This document shows positions 37,975 to 45,933 of a stretch of DNA of 64,000 nucleotides, piece by piece. The stretch's first letter is position 1. Every line of letters starts with the position of its first letter. The stretch comes from Minisyncoccota bacterium (lineage in GTDB: Bacteria; Patescibacteriota; Minisyncoccia; UBA6257; 2-01-FULL-56-20), in assembly GCA_031291905.1 (NCBI GenBank), contig JARLIC010000137.1, positions 55,134 through 119,133 of the forward strand, given 5' to 3'. The translations under genes were made by a program, and so were the position numbers. Under the pieces are notes generated by a model, which was not told the DNA's origin, ran no database searches, and worked only from the letters and a program-made list of their open reading frames with translations.

Positions 37975-38576
37975 CAAAGCTCTCCTTCAAAAACCGATCC
38001 GCCGAAGTAGTCGATCACATCGAACTCACGCGGGCGGGCGAACGGAATGTCGTCTTCCTGAAAAGCGTCCACCTCGGCCTGGCTGACAGGAACCGTTCGC
38101 CCCTGCCCACCCTGCCCGTTGTATCCGCCGCCGCCACGACCTTGCGGTGCGGGACCGCGACCCTGGGGAGGACCGCTGCGCGACTCGGCTTGCGGCTGGC
38201 GTTCGTTTCCGCCTTGGCTGCGCGGTCCGTCTTCGTCGCGAGCCTTAGCCTCAAGGTTCTGGACCCGGTCGGCGTTCACCTTGATTTTGCTCCGTTTCTC
38301 GCCGGTCGCCTTGTCGTCCCACTGGTCCATCTTGAGCGAGCCTTCGACGAAGATCAGGTTGCCCTTGTGCAAGGTATTGCAGGCCCGCTCCGCCGCCGCA
38401 CCCCAGACGGTCGCGTCGATATAGAGGACTTCTTCCTTCCACTCGTCGTTCTTGTCCTTCCATGACCGATTGACGGCCATGCGGAGTTCGGTCACGGCCG
38501 ATCCGCTTGGAATGCGGCGCAACTCGGGCTCGAAAGTCAGTCGGCCCATGAGTTGGACCTTATTTAAGTCAGCCAT
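37974..38576 (-). CDS. ssb: Single-stranded DNA-binding protein
   Basis: The 200-residue product has the SSB OB fold at residues 1-115: NKVQLMGRLTFEPELRRIPS, TELRMAVNRSWKD, LYIDATVWGAAAERACNTLH, GNLIFVEGSLKMDQW. A Gly/Gln/Arg-rich linker follows. The usual acidic tip is present as QEDDIPF but is not terminal; 21 more residues (ARPREFDVIDYFGGSVFEGE...) follow. It coats single-stranded DNA during replication. GGAG lies seven bases before ATG 38576. Confidence 0.9.
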   Translation of the reverse strand: MADLNKVQLMGRLTFEPELRRIPSGSAVTELRMAVNRSWKDKNDEWKEEVLYIDATVWGAAAERACNTLHKGNLIFVEGSLKMDQWDDKATGEKRSKIKVNADRVQNLEAKARDEDGPRSQGGNERQPQAESRSGPPQGRGPAPQGRGGGGYNGQGGQGRTVPVSQAEVDAFQEDDIPFARPREFDVIDYFGGSVFEGEL

Positions 38577-38592
38577 TCGTCGTCTCCTCTTC

Positions 38593-38934
38593 TTAGGAAT
38601 ATTGACCCGTCGGCAGGTCGTCGCCGTTGATCACGCATTCGTACGACGCTATGTTCGAGGACGTAATTTTCGCCGAAAAGTCGGCGATTCGAAATTTCCC
38701 CGACATACTGTACAACCGATTGCGAGACGTGAGAATGCAATAGGCTGTAGCCTTCTGGCTCTGCAAGTACTCCAGGAGACCGTCGGGCAAATCGCTCAAC
38801 CCGAAGACCCCCTTGACGCTGCCACCGACGCCGCCGTTGGTAAGCCTCACGTCGATAGTATGAATCCCCAGTGCGACCGGCCCTACGCCATCGAACTCTA
38901 TCCTCATCACCGCCGAACCACCATGACTATCCAT
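38593..38934 (-). CDS. Tail tube-like protein, displaced paralogue 3
   Basis: ATG 38934 with GGGAGG five bases upstream gives 113 residues; the longer frame upstream is rejected. The body has the pattern of the tail tube-like proteins at 1209 and 7097: a central GGSVKGVFGLSDLPDGLLEY and a terminal FRIADFSAKITSSNIASYEC, closest to FDISNFASNIDIKDVVKYTC in the 7097 gene. It lies in the SSB/early operon, far from tail genes. It may be an alternative tube subunit or a co-opted fold. Confidence 0.5.
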   Translation of the reverse strand: MDSHGGSAVMRIEFDGVGPVALGIHTIDVRLTNGGVGGSVKGVFGLSDLPDGLLEYLQSQKATAYCILTSRNRLYSMSGKFRIADFSAKITSSNIASYECVINGDDLPTGQYS

Positions 38935-38935
38935 C

Positions 38936-39082
38936 TCACCCTCCCGCCATCTTAATAACGAACATTCCAACGACATAAACGAGCATCGCCGCAACCAGGC
39001 CGATCATCAAGAACCCGTTAGGCGCGGGCCGAAAAGGATCTATAACCGGCTGAGGTCGCTCAGGCTTCGGCGGAATCTCCAT
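38936..39082 (-). CDS. Small single-TM protein, 48 residues
   Basis: ATG 39082 follows GGGAGG with a 5-base gap. MEIPPKPERPQPVIDPFRPA is a Pro-rich head, followed by one membrane helix (GFLMIGLVAAMLVYVVGMFV) and a short basic end. Its stop sits in the ribosome site of the next gene, the same junction as at its own start. Confidence 0.6.
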   Translation of the reverse strand: MEIPPKPERPQPVIDPFRPAPNGFLMIGLVAAMLVYVVGMFVIKMAGG

Positions 39083-39083
39083 C

Positions 39084-39176
39084 TCACCCTCCCGCATACA
39101 CCAGAAACCCCATTGCCACCACGAACACCATCATCGCCACCGAGACGGCCGCCAGATGCCAGTTGAAGCGTCTCAC
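39084..39176 (-). CDS. Small single-TM protein, 30 residues
   Basis: GTG 39176 overlaps the upstream stop (GTGA) and has GGAGG eight bases before it. The product is almost a pure membrane helix after a basic start (MRRFNWHLAAVSVAMMVFVV). It ends YAGG, as the next gene ends MAGG, sharing an 18-base junction. Confidence 0.55.
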   Translation of the reverse strand: MRRFNWHLAAVSVAMMVFVVAMGFLVYAGG

Positions 39177-39559
39177 AGCCCGTACCTCCCAGCCATCTCA
39201 TGAACCCCTGAATCCGCCGCAACCTCGCAAACCGCCTGCTGCAACTCCTCCAGCGTCATCGCCCGACCCAGCGCGAGAATCGACTGATACGTCTCTTCCA
39301 CCTGATCGCCGCAGTCTTCCGCCTTCAGCACCTTCTTGACGATGCGACGCAGCATGAACCGCTGGATGAAATTCGGATTGCGGCACTTGTCTAACGCGGT
39401 GCTCGATTTCCAGCACTCAAACAGCAGGATCGCGATTTTCAAGATCGCGACGATGATCGCCACGGTTACGACGACGCTTCCTGGCTTGCTCTGAGCGTCG
39501 CGGGAGATGGTCGGCATGTTGGCGATGGTGCGTTCGGCGAGTCGGTCGATTTGGGTCAT
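39173..39559 (-). CDS. Membrane-anchored helical protein
   Basis: The 128-residue product has one strong membrane helix (VVVTVAIIVAILKIAILLFE, residues 29-48) and a helical cytoplasmic part (RFMLRRIVKKVLKAEDCGDQ, LEELQQAVCEVAA). It begins a run of three coupled membrane genes. Function is unknown; an exclusion or envelope-remodelling role is conceivable. Confidence 0.55.
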   Translation of the reverse strand: MTQIDRLAERTIANMPTISRDAQSKPGSVVVTVAIIVAILKIAILLFECWKSSTALDKCRNPNFIQRFMLRRIVKKVLKAEDCGDQVEETYQSILALGRAMTLEELQQAVCEVAADSGVHEMAGRYGL

Positions 39560-39620
39560 TGGGTCCCTTGCTTCTATTGTACGACGGCCTTGGTCGGCTA
39601 TCGCATGAGGCTACTCCAGT

Positions 39621-39863
39621 TTACGGAACGCTTGGATCGCTACTTGTTGCTTCGCCAATGCCGTCAATCAAGTATTTCCCCTTGCTGACCCAATTGACGC
39701 ACGCTCCATTACTGGTTGCAAATCGAGATAGACCTTTTGTGAGGCCGTTTGGCCCGCTCAGGTGAATCGACTCTATCACTGTGCCGTGCTCGAAAATCCT
39801 ATGAGTGACCCCGAATGCATCAATCACATCGAAGCACTGTTTTGTAGGGTGGATTCTGTTCAT
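39621..39863 (-). CDS. Small protein, unknown
   Basis: GGAG lies five bases before ATG 39863, giving 80 residues. MNRIHPTKQCFDVIDAFGVT and THRIFEHGTVIESIHLSGPN read as a small beta-rich domain. No family is recognised. Confidence 0.5.
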   Translation of the reverse strand: MNRIHPTKQCFDVIDAFGVTHRIFEHGTVIESIHLSGPNGLTKGLSRFATSNGACVNWVSKGKYLIDGIGEATSSDPSVP

Positions 39864-39933
39864 CGTATCTCCGATAGCCTTTGTCTTGTAATTGCAATGC
39901 GTACCAAACGGCCACGTGGCCATGCGGCGTACG

Positions 39934-40413
39934 TCACGCCGCGTTACTATCGGCCTCCAATGGGTAAAACTTGCCGCCCATTCTATAGCCGATAACTACC
40001 CCCAGGGTGTTCCGCGTCTCTTGTTTAATGTGCTTGAACGCCTCCGGGGATCTCGCCATTACATGGCGTATGTTATACAGTCCTAACTTCTCTAGACGTT
40101 TGTGGGACAACAGCATCCCGCCGTTTGCGTCAGCCATGCCAGTGATAATGCGAACCCATTCTTGAATGGGCTTTGGTTTTTCCTGCTTCTTCTTTACAGA
40201 GATAGGATTCGGATCGCACTGATCCCGTGCAGGCTTCTGCTTCAGCCCTACGCCGCCGAATTCCGCTTTCGAGCACGACGGCCATGATGGGTACAAGAGA
40301 GCGACCCATCCTTTTCGACGACGAAATTCAGCCACGTCGTCCGGACGGCCGAACGGATCTTCCTTGATCCGATCGGCATAGGCCCTGGCTTCCCGATACT
40401 TCATAACAAGCAT
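39934..40413 (-). CDS. Unknown basic protein
   Basis: The 159-residue product starts MLVMKYREARAYADRIKEDP and has a Lys-rich middle (PISVKKKQEKPKPIQEWVRI). The C-terminal half (HKRLEKLGLYNIRHVMARSP, VVIGYRMGGKFYPLEAD) looks like a small nucleic-acid-binding fold. No family is recognised. Confidence 0.5.
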   Translation of the reverse strand: MLVMKYREARAYADRIKEDPFGRPDDVAEFRRRKGWVALLYPSWPSCSKAEFGGVGLKQKPARDQCDPNPISVKKKQEKPKPIQEWVRIITGMADANGGMLLSHKRLEKLGLYNIRHVMARSPEAFKHIKQETRNTLGVVIGYRMGGKFYPLEADSNAA

Positions 40414-40436
40414 GTACGCTTCTCGCCTCTTGCTGA

Positions 40437-41537
40437 TTACTTGATCTTGAAAGAGTATTCCTTGCGCTGGCCGTGATTAAGTTCGTCGAGCACCCCGCGC
40501 GCCGACGTCTTAACACCTTTATTCCTGTGGTACTCGCGCGCTTCTCGCGCCGCCTTGATGATGCCTGAAGCCTTGAGGTCAACGAGTTTGCTATGCCATT
40601 TCGTCCGGAGCAGCGACTCGCCTTCGCTGTTCTTCTGGATGTAGAACAGGGGGGCGACTACGCTCTCGTTGATGAACTCGCCGTCGTGCAATTCGACGAA
40701 TAGAGGCCAGAGTTGCCTAAGGATTTCGCGGTCCTGGCTTGCGAGGTTCATCATCATCTTGATGCATCGAACACTGCGAGTGCCGCCCGGCTGGACTACG
40801 TAGCCATCCTGTGCAAACAAGTCGCGCAGGAAAACAGCGTTGGCCACACCGGCCTCGCATTTCGCCTTGAAGTCGTCATGCGGCGTGATGCGACGCCGTT
40901 CTTCGTTGGTTGCGATGTAAGCATTGGACTCCTCGCGCTTATCCTGCATTTCATAGACCATGCAGGGGACGAACTCGATCGCATCGATCATATTTGCCGC
41001 AAGGAGCCGATGCCCTCCATCGTACACAAAGAAAGAACCGTCCGGACGACGTGCCACAAGCAGCGTGCCGAACGACGACCACCTGAATTTCCTCTTGATC
41101 GACTTGGCGAAATGAATGGCCGTCTCTCGCTGATAAGAGACGTCGATGAACAAACTCGACTTGTCGAGCATCATGAACTCGCCAGTTTCGTCCAGGATCG
41201 CACAGTCGCCGCCCGGCACCGCGAAGCCAAAGCCGTCGTCAACGTCGTCCTGATACGAAGTCTCAAAGTACACCGTGCACGGCACCGCCGCCCTGTCGAC
41301 AGCCATTAGGATTTCGCGGCCCGATTTCAGCGTGCCGTCGGGATAGAATTGCACGACATGCCTACTGTTCCTCCATAGGCCGTTCCTGATGTCCTCTGTG
41401 AGCGCCATGACCAGACGCATGTCCCTTGGCCCGGTTGGTGCCCCAACCATGATCGCCCTGGCTCGCTCTGGAGTCACCATCTCAATGCTCGTGTCGCCAC
41501 TATGCTCAACCATCGTTGCTTTCAAAACCGTAGACAT
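40437..41537 (-). CDS. ParB/sulfiredoxin-like domain protein
   Basis: The 366-residue protein begins with a segment resembling the DUF6551/ParB-like fold (MALTEDIRNGLWRNSRHVVQ). Around residue 175 FFVYDGGHRLLAANM matches the G-H-R signature of ParB nuclease-like domains. The second half is helical (GGTRSVRCIKMMMNLASQDR). It may be a CTP-dependent or nuclease-like DNA protein in phage replication or partition. GGAG lies seven bases before ATG 41537. Confidence 0.6.
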   Translation of the reverse strand: MSTVLKATMVEHSGDTSIEMVTPERARAIMVGAPTGPRDMRLVMALTEDIRNGLWRNSRHVVQFYPDGTLKSGREILMAVDRAAVPCTVYFETSYQDDVDDGFGFAVPGGDCAILDETGEFMMLDKSSLFIDVSYQRETAIHFAKSIKRKFRWSSFGTLLVARRPDGSFFVYDGGHRLLAANMIDAIEFVPCMVYEMQDKREESNAYIATNEERRRITPHDDFKAKCEAGVANAVFLRDLFAQDGYVVQPGGTRSVRCIKMMMNLASQDREILRQLWPLFVELHDGEFINESVVAPLFYIQKNSEGESLLRTKWHSKLVDLKASGIIKAAREAREYHRNKGVKTSARGVLDELNHGQRKEYSFKIK

Positions 41538-41598
41538 TCATGATCTCCTGTTATGAAGTTGCACTGAAACACCTGAACTGAAAACCCAACACCGACCC

Positions 41599-41877
41599 TC
41601 AGTCGTTGGCACTCTCGACGAGCGACATTGACGCTTCGCCAGAAGACTCGTCTTCGGCTTGATCCTTGAATACGCCCTTCTTGCGTAAGTTGATAAGAGC
41701 GACGATGGCATCGTTCATTGTGCACGGAAAGTATTGGATCATATTGACCCAGAGAACTTCGTGCTCATAGGTACTGCCTATTTGGTCTGCCGACAAAGTG
41801 ATTTCGCCTTCACTCTTTAAGCGCTTGTACGTGGCCTCCAGAACTTCCTGGAAATCTTTTCTGTCACGGATTCTCAC
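41599..41877 (-). CDS. Small acidic protein, unknown
   Basis: GTG 41877 with GGAGG six bases upstream gives 92 residues and overlaps the methyltransferase stop. The middle (AIVALINLRKKGVFKDQA) is helical and the end very acidic. It could partner the methyltransferase or ParB-like protein. No family is recognised. Confidence 0.5.
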   Translation of the reverse strand: MRIRDRKDFQEVLEATYKRLKSEGEITLSADQIGSTYEHEVLWVNMIQYFPCTMNDAIVALINLRKKGVFKDQAEDESSGEASMSLVESAND

Positions 41878-42778
41878 GATCAACCTCCTCTAAGTAATCG
41901 ATGCGCTGGCCGATCCACCGCATCATGGGAACTGGGAAAGAATTGCCGAGCACCGTCGTTCGCTGCTTGTCGCTCGCGGGGCGACCCTTATAAGTGACGC
42001 TCGTCCACTCATCCGGAAATCCCTGAAGCCTCTCCCACTCGATCGGCGTGAGCCGCCTTGTGATGCCGTCCCTGGCCACAAGCACTCCTTCGCCACCCTG
42101 ACTTGCCCGAAGCGTCGGCGTCATTCCGACGCAAGCTTTAGGGGTAGGGTCTCCGGTCCAACCGACGGGCTCCTTCCGAGTGCTTCCAGGAATTCGGGCG
42201 GCGCCGTCTTTCCGTATCGCGGAAACCTTGCCAGCATCTTGTCGATGGCCTCTGGCGTCAAAAAGTACCGCTGCGGCACGCTGCCATCGTCCTCCAGAAT
42301 GTCCGACAACGAAGACGCGACGGCGTCGCTGGGGGACTCCGAAAGACTGGCAGTCCAGCACACGCCAGCACACGCCAAACCCGCACTCGGCCAGGATTTC
42401 AAGGAAGTTTCCGAAAGCCCTTCCGTTGTCGATGGACAGGATGCCAGGGACGTTTTCCCAGACGAACCATCGCGGGCGAAGAACCTCAAGAAGTCTTGCA
42501 TAGTGCAGCGTGAGTCCGCCGCGATCGTCAGCCATGCCTTGTCGGCTTCCGACAATGGACCAACTTTGGCAAGGCGGTCCGCCAACGAGGACGTCGATCG
42601 GCCCATGTTCATCTCCGATGGTCGTCATGTCGCCAAGGTTAGGAACGCTCGGATGCCGTTCAGCCAGCAACGCTGAAGCGAATGGGTCGATTTCAGAGAA
42701 AAAAGACGGCTTCCATCCCAGCGGTTCCCACGCCACCGTGGCGGCTTCTATCCCGCTGCACACACTGCCATAGATCAT
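41864..42778 (-). CDS. Cytosine-C5 DNA methyltransferase
   Basis: From ATG 42778 the 304-residue enzyme has the C5 motifs in order: I (SVCSGIEAATVAWEPLGW), IV with catalytic Cys (GGPPCQSWSIVGSRQGM), VI (FVWENVPGIL), VIII (QRRRRVFVVG), IX (RRLTPIEWERLQGFPDEWT) and X (VLGNSFPVPMM). It transfers methyl groups to cytosine, probably to hide phage DNA from host restriction. No paired restriction gene is present. The variable recognition region (about residues 165-245) is short. Confidence 0.88.
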   Translation of the reverse strand: MIYGSVCSGIEAATVAWEPLGWKPSFFSEIDPFASALLAERHPSVPNLGDMTTIGDEHGPIDVLVGGPPCQSWSIVGSRQGMADDRGGLTLHYARLLEVLRPRWFVWENVPGILSIDNGRAFGNFLEILAECGFGVCWRVLDCQSFGVPQRRRRVFVVGHSGGRWQRAAAVLFDARGHRQDAGKVSAIRKDGAARIPGSTRKEPVGWTGDPTPKACVGMTPTLRASQGGEGVLVARDGITRRLTPIEWERLQGFPDEWTSVTYKGRPASDKQRTTVLGNSFPVPMMRWIGQRIDYLEEVDRENP

Positions 42779-42845
42779 CGTCGCTATCCCAATCCTGAAT
42801 CGCCACGCAAGGTTCACGCGACTCGACGATGTTGCTTTGCCATAA

Positions 42846-43955
42846 TTACTTATTGATCGGCATAACAACATACGTATAATTTTCGCCCGACCTGAACACC
42901 ACCGCGTTCTTCGGGTCCAGCAAATCCACCGTCAGGACCGTATCCATCTCCAGTGACCGCAACGCTTCGACGACGTACTGCGGGTCCATCGTCAGCGACA
43001 TTCCATCCCCATCGAAGCCGCCCAGCAAAGGCAACTCGATGCACGATTGGCCGACGTCTGAGGCGTTGCTGGTCAACTCCACGCCATCGGACGAGAACTT
43101 GAACGTGACGCCCCGGCTTTCCTCGCTGGTCACGATCGAAGCCTGTTGCGTGGCCGACAAGAACGACGCCACGTCCAGCGGGATCGTGTACGTCGAGCTT
43201 TTGGGAAACACATCCTGATATCGCGGGAACCGGCCTTCCACCAGCCGACTGTAGATCACGCTGTTCGACGACCGAACCACGACCGCAACGCCCTTAAGGA
43301 AGGCGACGTGAATCTGATCGCCGTCGCCGGACAGAGCCTTGTCGATCAGCTTCAGAGCTTTGACCGGAAGAACGCATTGCGAATCGTCCACGTCGCCGAC
43401 CCGCTCAGCAGGAACCGTGGCTCGTGCCAGACGGCGGCCGTCGGTTCCGACGAACGAGACGCTGTCGTCCGCCCGTTCGACCAGGACGCCGCCGAGAGCG
43501 TATCGAGCCGAGTTCAGGTCGGTCGCAAAAGCCGTCCTCTTGATCAGCTTCTTCAAGTCCGAGTCGATCAGGACCATGTACGATTCGCTGTCAAACCCGG
43601 CTGGCTCGGGGAACAAACTTGGTTCTTCGTTCGGCAGGTTGAACCGTGACCGCTTGCCCCGGATCAGCAACTTGTCATCATCGGCTTCGATGCTGATCTC
43701 GTCGTCGATCGACGTCCGCAGGATTTGACTGACGCGGTCGGTCGGCAGGATAACATGGCCGTCTCGATCGAACTTCACGCCAAGCAGCGTCCGCCGCACC
43801 CCGACTTCCAGATCCGTCGCGATCAATGTGCATTCGTCGTTGTCGATGACAAGTTTCACGTTTTGCAGGATCGGCTTGGGTGATCGAGCCGGCACGACGC
43901 TGGCGACCGTTGTAAACGCTTCGAGCAAGGCTTTTCGGTTGAACGTCGCTTTCAA
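42846..43955 (-). CDS. dnaN: DNA polymerase sliding clamp (beta subunit)
   Basis: A TTG start at 43955 (GAGG seven bases upstream) gives 369 residues, the normal DnaN length. KATFNRKALLEAFTTVASVV, SPKPILQNVKLVID and IATDLEVGVRRTL mark domain 1; FATDLNSARYALGGVLVE and SFVGTDGRRLARA domain 2; GRFPRYQDVFPK and the ending YTYVVMPINK domain 3. It forms a ring that tethers polymerase. A phage-coded bacterial-type clamp suggests use of a DnaE or PolIII-like enzyme, not in the window. Confidence 0.9.
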   Translation of the reverse strand: MKATFNRKALLEAFTTVASVVPARSPKPILQNVKLVIDNDECTLIATDLEVGVRRTLLGVKFDRDGHVILPTDRVSQILRTSIDDEISIEADDDKLLIRGKRSRFNLPNEEPSLFPEPAGFDSESYMVLIDSDLKKLIKRTAFATDLNSARYALGGVLVERADDSVSFVGTDGRRLARATVPAERVGDVDDSQCVLPVKALKLIDKALSGDGDQIHVAFLKGVAVVVRSSNSVIYSRLVEGRFPRYQDVFPKSSTYTIPLDVASFLSATQQASIVTSEESRGVTFKFSSDGVELTSNASDVGQSCIELPLLGGFDGDGMSLTMDPQYVVEALRSLEMDTVLTVDLLDPKNAVVFRSGENYTYVVMPINK

Positions 43956-44335
43956 GGTTCCACCTCGTGTGTCGGGCCATCTGATAGAAAGGTAGCCATC
44001 TGGTAATAGAACTTCTCTCGCCCCTCGAAGTCGTCTTCGACGGCGCATGCTTCGACCTTGCCGGCGTCCAAAAACATCGCCGCCGCACAGCCAGCCTGAT
44101 CGATTTCGAGGTATACAGTGCGGTACTTATGGGATTCGGTGTGTTTGAACATCATGCCGATTCCACCCTGGACGCAAGGTGACAGCCGCGTCAGGAATTG
44201 CATTCCTGGGTATTCAGCGAACAAGAAGTACTGAGCGACATCCAAAGCTTCCAGCGTCGGCGTCGGTGCGTCATATCCGTCCCACCCTGGCTTGAGCATC
44301 GTCAGCTTCACGAGCTTGGATTTCCAGTCGATCAC
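43952..44335 (-). CDS. Unknown conserved phage protein (GWDGY type)
   Basis: GTG 44335 overlaps the upstream stop and has AGGGG close by, giving 127 residues. LTMLKPGWDGYDAPTPTLEA and FLTRLSPCVQGGIGMMFKHT fit a family seen in phages and bacteria that couples a W-D-G-Y motif to a beta sheet, with no known function. It precedes the clamp with a 4-base overlap. Confidence 0.55.
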   Translation of the reverse strand: MIDWKSKLVKLTMLKPGWDGYDAPTPTLEALDVAQYFLFAEYPGMQFLTRLSPCVQGGIGMMFKHTESHKYRTVYLEIDQAGCAAAMFLDAGKVEACAVEDDFEGREKFYYQMATFLSDGPTHEVEP

Positions 44336-44754
44336 GCTTCCCCTGACTCCCTCTGATCTCGATCCGCAAAAAACGTCTCGTAATCTGCTTTCGTCAACGA
44401 CAGCAACTCGTCGTCCGGCATGCTGGCGAGGTAGGTGTTCCACTTTTCCCAGAAGTCGACTTTAGGCTTAGCCTCTTCTTGATCTCTCTCGAACTCGATC
44501 CTGTACCTACACCACCAATCACAGAACACAACGTCTAATGCTTCGGGTTTCGTCCTATCTCCAAGCATTTCGTCAAGGGATGCTATGTTCGCCTTGACTA
44601 TCGCGAGTTTGGCACTACACGACTTAAACTGGTATCCGACCTCATCCTTGACCACCTTCGCCGGCACCTTGATCGCCCACGATTCGACGCCGACCGCGTC
44701 CATCCCGGTGGGGAACCAGACTCCGGGAGTGGATTGAAGGTCCCGCATGTTCAT
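44332..44754 (-). CDS. Unknown protein, paralogue pair member 1
   Basis: The 140-residue product starts MNMRDLQSTPGVWFPTGMDA and ends with FWEKWNTYLASMPDDELLSL, TKADYETFFADRDQ. The upstream neighbour has the same plan, so the two probably arose by duplication. It overlaps both neighbours by four bases. No family is recognised. Confidence 0.55.
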   Translation of the reverse strand: MNMRDLQSTPGVWFPTGMDAVGVESWAIKVPAKVVKDEVGYQFKSCSAKLAIVKANIASLDEMLGDRTKPEALDVVFCDWWCRYRIEFERDQEEAKPKVDFWEKWNTYLASMPDDELLSLTKADYETFFADRDQRESGEA

Positions 44755-45137
44755 GATTCAGGCTCCCTTGGTTTGCCGACGCCTCGATAGAAGAACCGGT
44801 AGTCGTCGATCGTAAATCTCAGTTTCACTGTCGGCTCGATCGTCAGAAGGAAGTCGTGCCAGGTTTCCCAGTACTGAATCTGGCTGACAGCCCTATCGCG
44901 GAGAGACGTCCCTTCGAGGCGTATTTTCATGTCGCTTTCCCAATACGCGACGTGCTTCTTTATCACAAAGTCGGCGACGTCCCCCGCCTCAATCTCGCAC
45001 GTCCAGTTGTCGCGGCCGACAGCAGTCTGTACGTATTTCATTCCGTCTTCCATGGTCCCAATTCTCCCGATCGTCGTCCACTTGACCGTAATCGGGGGAT
45101 ACGGCGATCCGTCGGGCTGTAGACTAGGCATGTTCAT
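44751..45137 (-). CDS. Unknown protein, paralogue pair member 2
   Basis: ATG 45137 follows GGAGG seven bases upstream. The 128-residue product starts MNMPSLQPDGSPYPPITVKW and ends YWETWHDFLLTIEPTVKLRF, TIDDYRFFYRG, parallel to the downstream gene. Function is unknown. Confidence 0.55.
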   Translation of the reverse strand: MNMPSLQPDGSPYPPITVKWTTIGRIGTMEDGMKYVQTAVGRDNWTCEIEAGDVADFVIKKHVAYWESDMKIRLEGTSLRDRAVSQIQYWETWHDFLLTIEPTVKLRFTIDDYRFFYRGVGKPREPES

Positions 45138-45424
45138 CACGCCGCCTCCTGGTGAATCAAATGCTCCGCGTCACACACCTTGAGGATGCTCAACGCGAGC
45201 TGGACCGCCTGATCCCTGGGTAGCTTCATGAACCCCCACAGGCCAGGGCTTTTGAACGACACGTCGATCAAATCGCCTTCGCCGTCCTGGACCGCGATTT
45301 TGGCTACGGACTGGGCCTCAACGCGAACGGTGTCGATCGGCCTTCCGGAGAGCGACCGATTGACCGTCAGCATCCGCATGGCCGTCTCTCGAAGCGAAAC
45401 ACTCATCTTCGCTCGCATTCTCAT
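45137..45424 (-). CDS. First gene of leftward early operon, unknown
   Basis: The 95-residue product has GAGGAG just before ATG 45424 and is the first gene after the leftward promoter. A basic helical start (MRMRAKMSVSLRETAMRMLT) is followed by a beta-rich middle and a C-terminal helix (DQAVQLALSILKVCDAEHLI). Its place at the head of the operon suggests an immediate-early role. Confidence 0.55.
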   Translation of the reverse strand: MRMRAKMSVSLRETAMRMLTVNRSLSGRPIDTVRVEAQSVAKIAVQDGEGDLIDVSFKSPGLWGFMKLPRDQAVQLALSILKVCDAEHLIHQEAA

Positions 45425-45472
45425 GGGCTCCTCGATTGTCTTGCTTTCAAGCGTCCATCCTCAGCGAGCCCA

Positions 45473-45501
45473 ATCCTACCGGGCGAACATTTGCATGTCA
45501 A
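45473..45501 (-). promoter_or_regulatory. Leftward early promoter
   Basis: On the leftward strand TTGACA (45501-45496), a 17-base spacer, and TAGGAT (45478-45473) form a near-consensus sigma-70 promoter ending about 50 bases before the start of the first early gene. It should drive the replication/anti-defence block. Confidence 0.75.
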
Positions 45502-45509
45502 TGGAGAAA

Positions 45510-45527
45510 GCAAGAAATTTCACTTGC
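45510..45527. promoter_or_regulatory. Operator-like palindrome upstream of leftward promoter
   Basis: GCAAG-AAATTTCA-CTTGC is an 18-base palindrome eight bases upstream of the -35 element of the leftward promoter. The same half-sites and spacing recur at 29477 and 53575, so a common regulator is likely. Confidence 0.55.
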
Positions 45528-45557
45528 CACTAAACAGGGCTTCATGAAGTGAAATCC

Positions 45558-45580
45558 GAGCCGTCGAGACCTTTCGACGG
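45558..45580 (+). repeat. 23-bp inverted repeat, left copy
   Basis: This copy begins GAGCCGTCGAGACC and is the exact reverse complement of 45911-45933; the match ends abruptly on both sides. The copies are 330 bases apart. They could close a large RNA stem, flank a small mobile element, or act as paired protein sites. Confidence 0.8.
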
Positions 45581-45910
45581 GGAGGGTTTCGCAAGACTCC
45601 TCCGCGTTCGGCTGGTCCCGGCCCCATCGCGAATAGTTGGAGCCCACACGCAGAAATGGCCCAGGATGCCCCAGGAGCGATCCGTGATGTCAAACTGATG
45701 GAATCTACCAACCTGGTCCCGGCGATCGCGTGGTGAGCCCAGGAGAGGCCTCCGAACGCAGGGGGTTGCGAGCCGGGCGACGGCGTCCCCCGCGAACCGA
45801 TTTTCGGCCTCGCGTGATATACAAGAAAAACCGTCGGCCTCGTGCGAATTCGGAATTAGCTTGCGCAGTACAAGAACAAGCGTCGCTCAATCTGGATTGC
45901 GAGCCGTTCG

Positions 45911-45933
45911 CCGTCGAAAGGTCTCGACGGCTC
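45911..45933 (-). repeat. 23-bp inverted repeat, right copy
   Basis: The right partner reads CCGTCGAAAGGTCTCG onward on the + strand and is perfectly complementary to 45558-45580. Confidence 0.8.

Noticed and set aside
38935..38994. Extended N-terminus for the tube-like protein at 38593
   Set aside because: The extension overlaps a coupled upstream gene and lacks a ribosome site, while ATG 38934 has a strong one.
42121..42612. Leftward frame inside the methyltransferase gene
   Set aside because: Another frame of a gene whose motifs are complete; no independent support.
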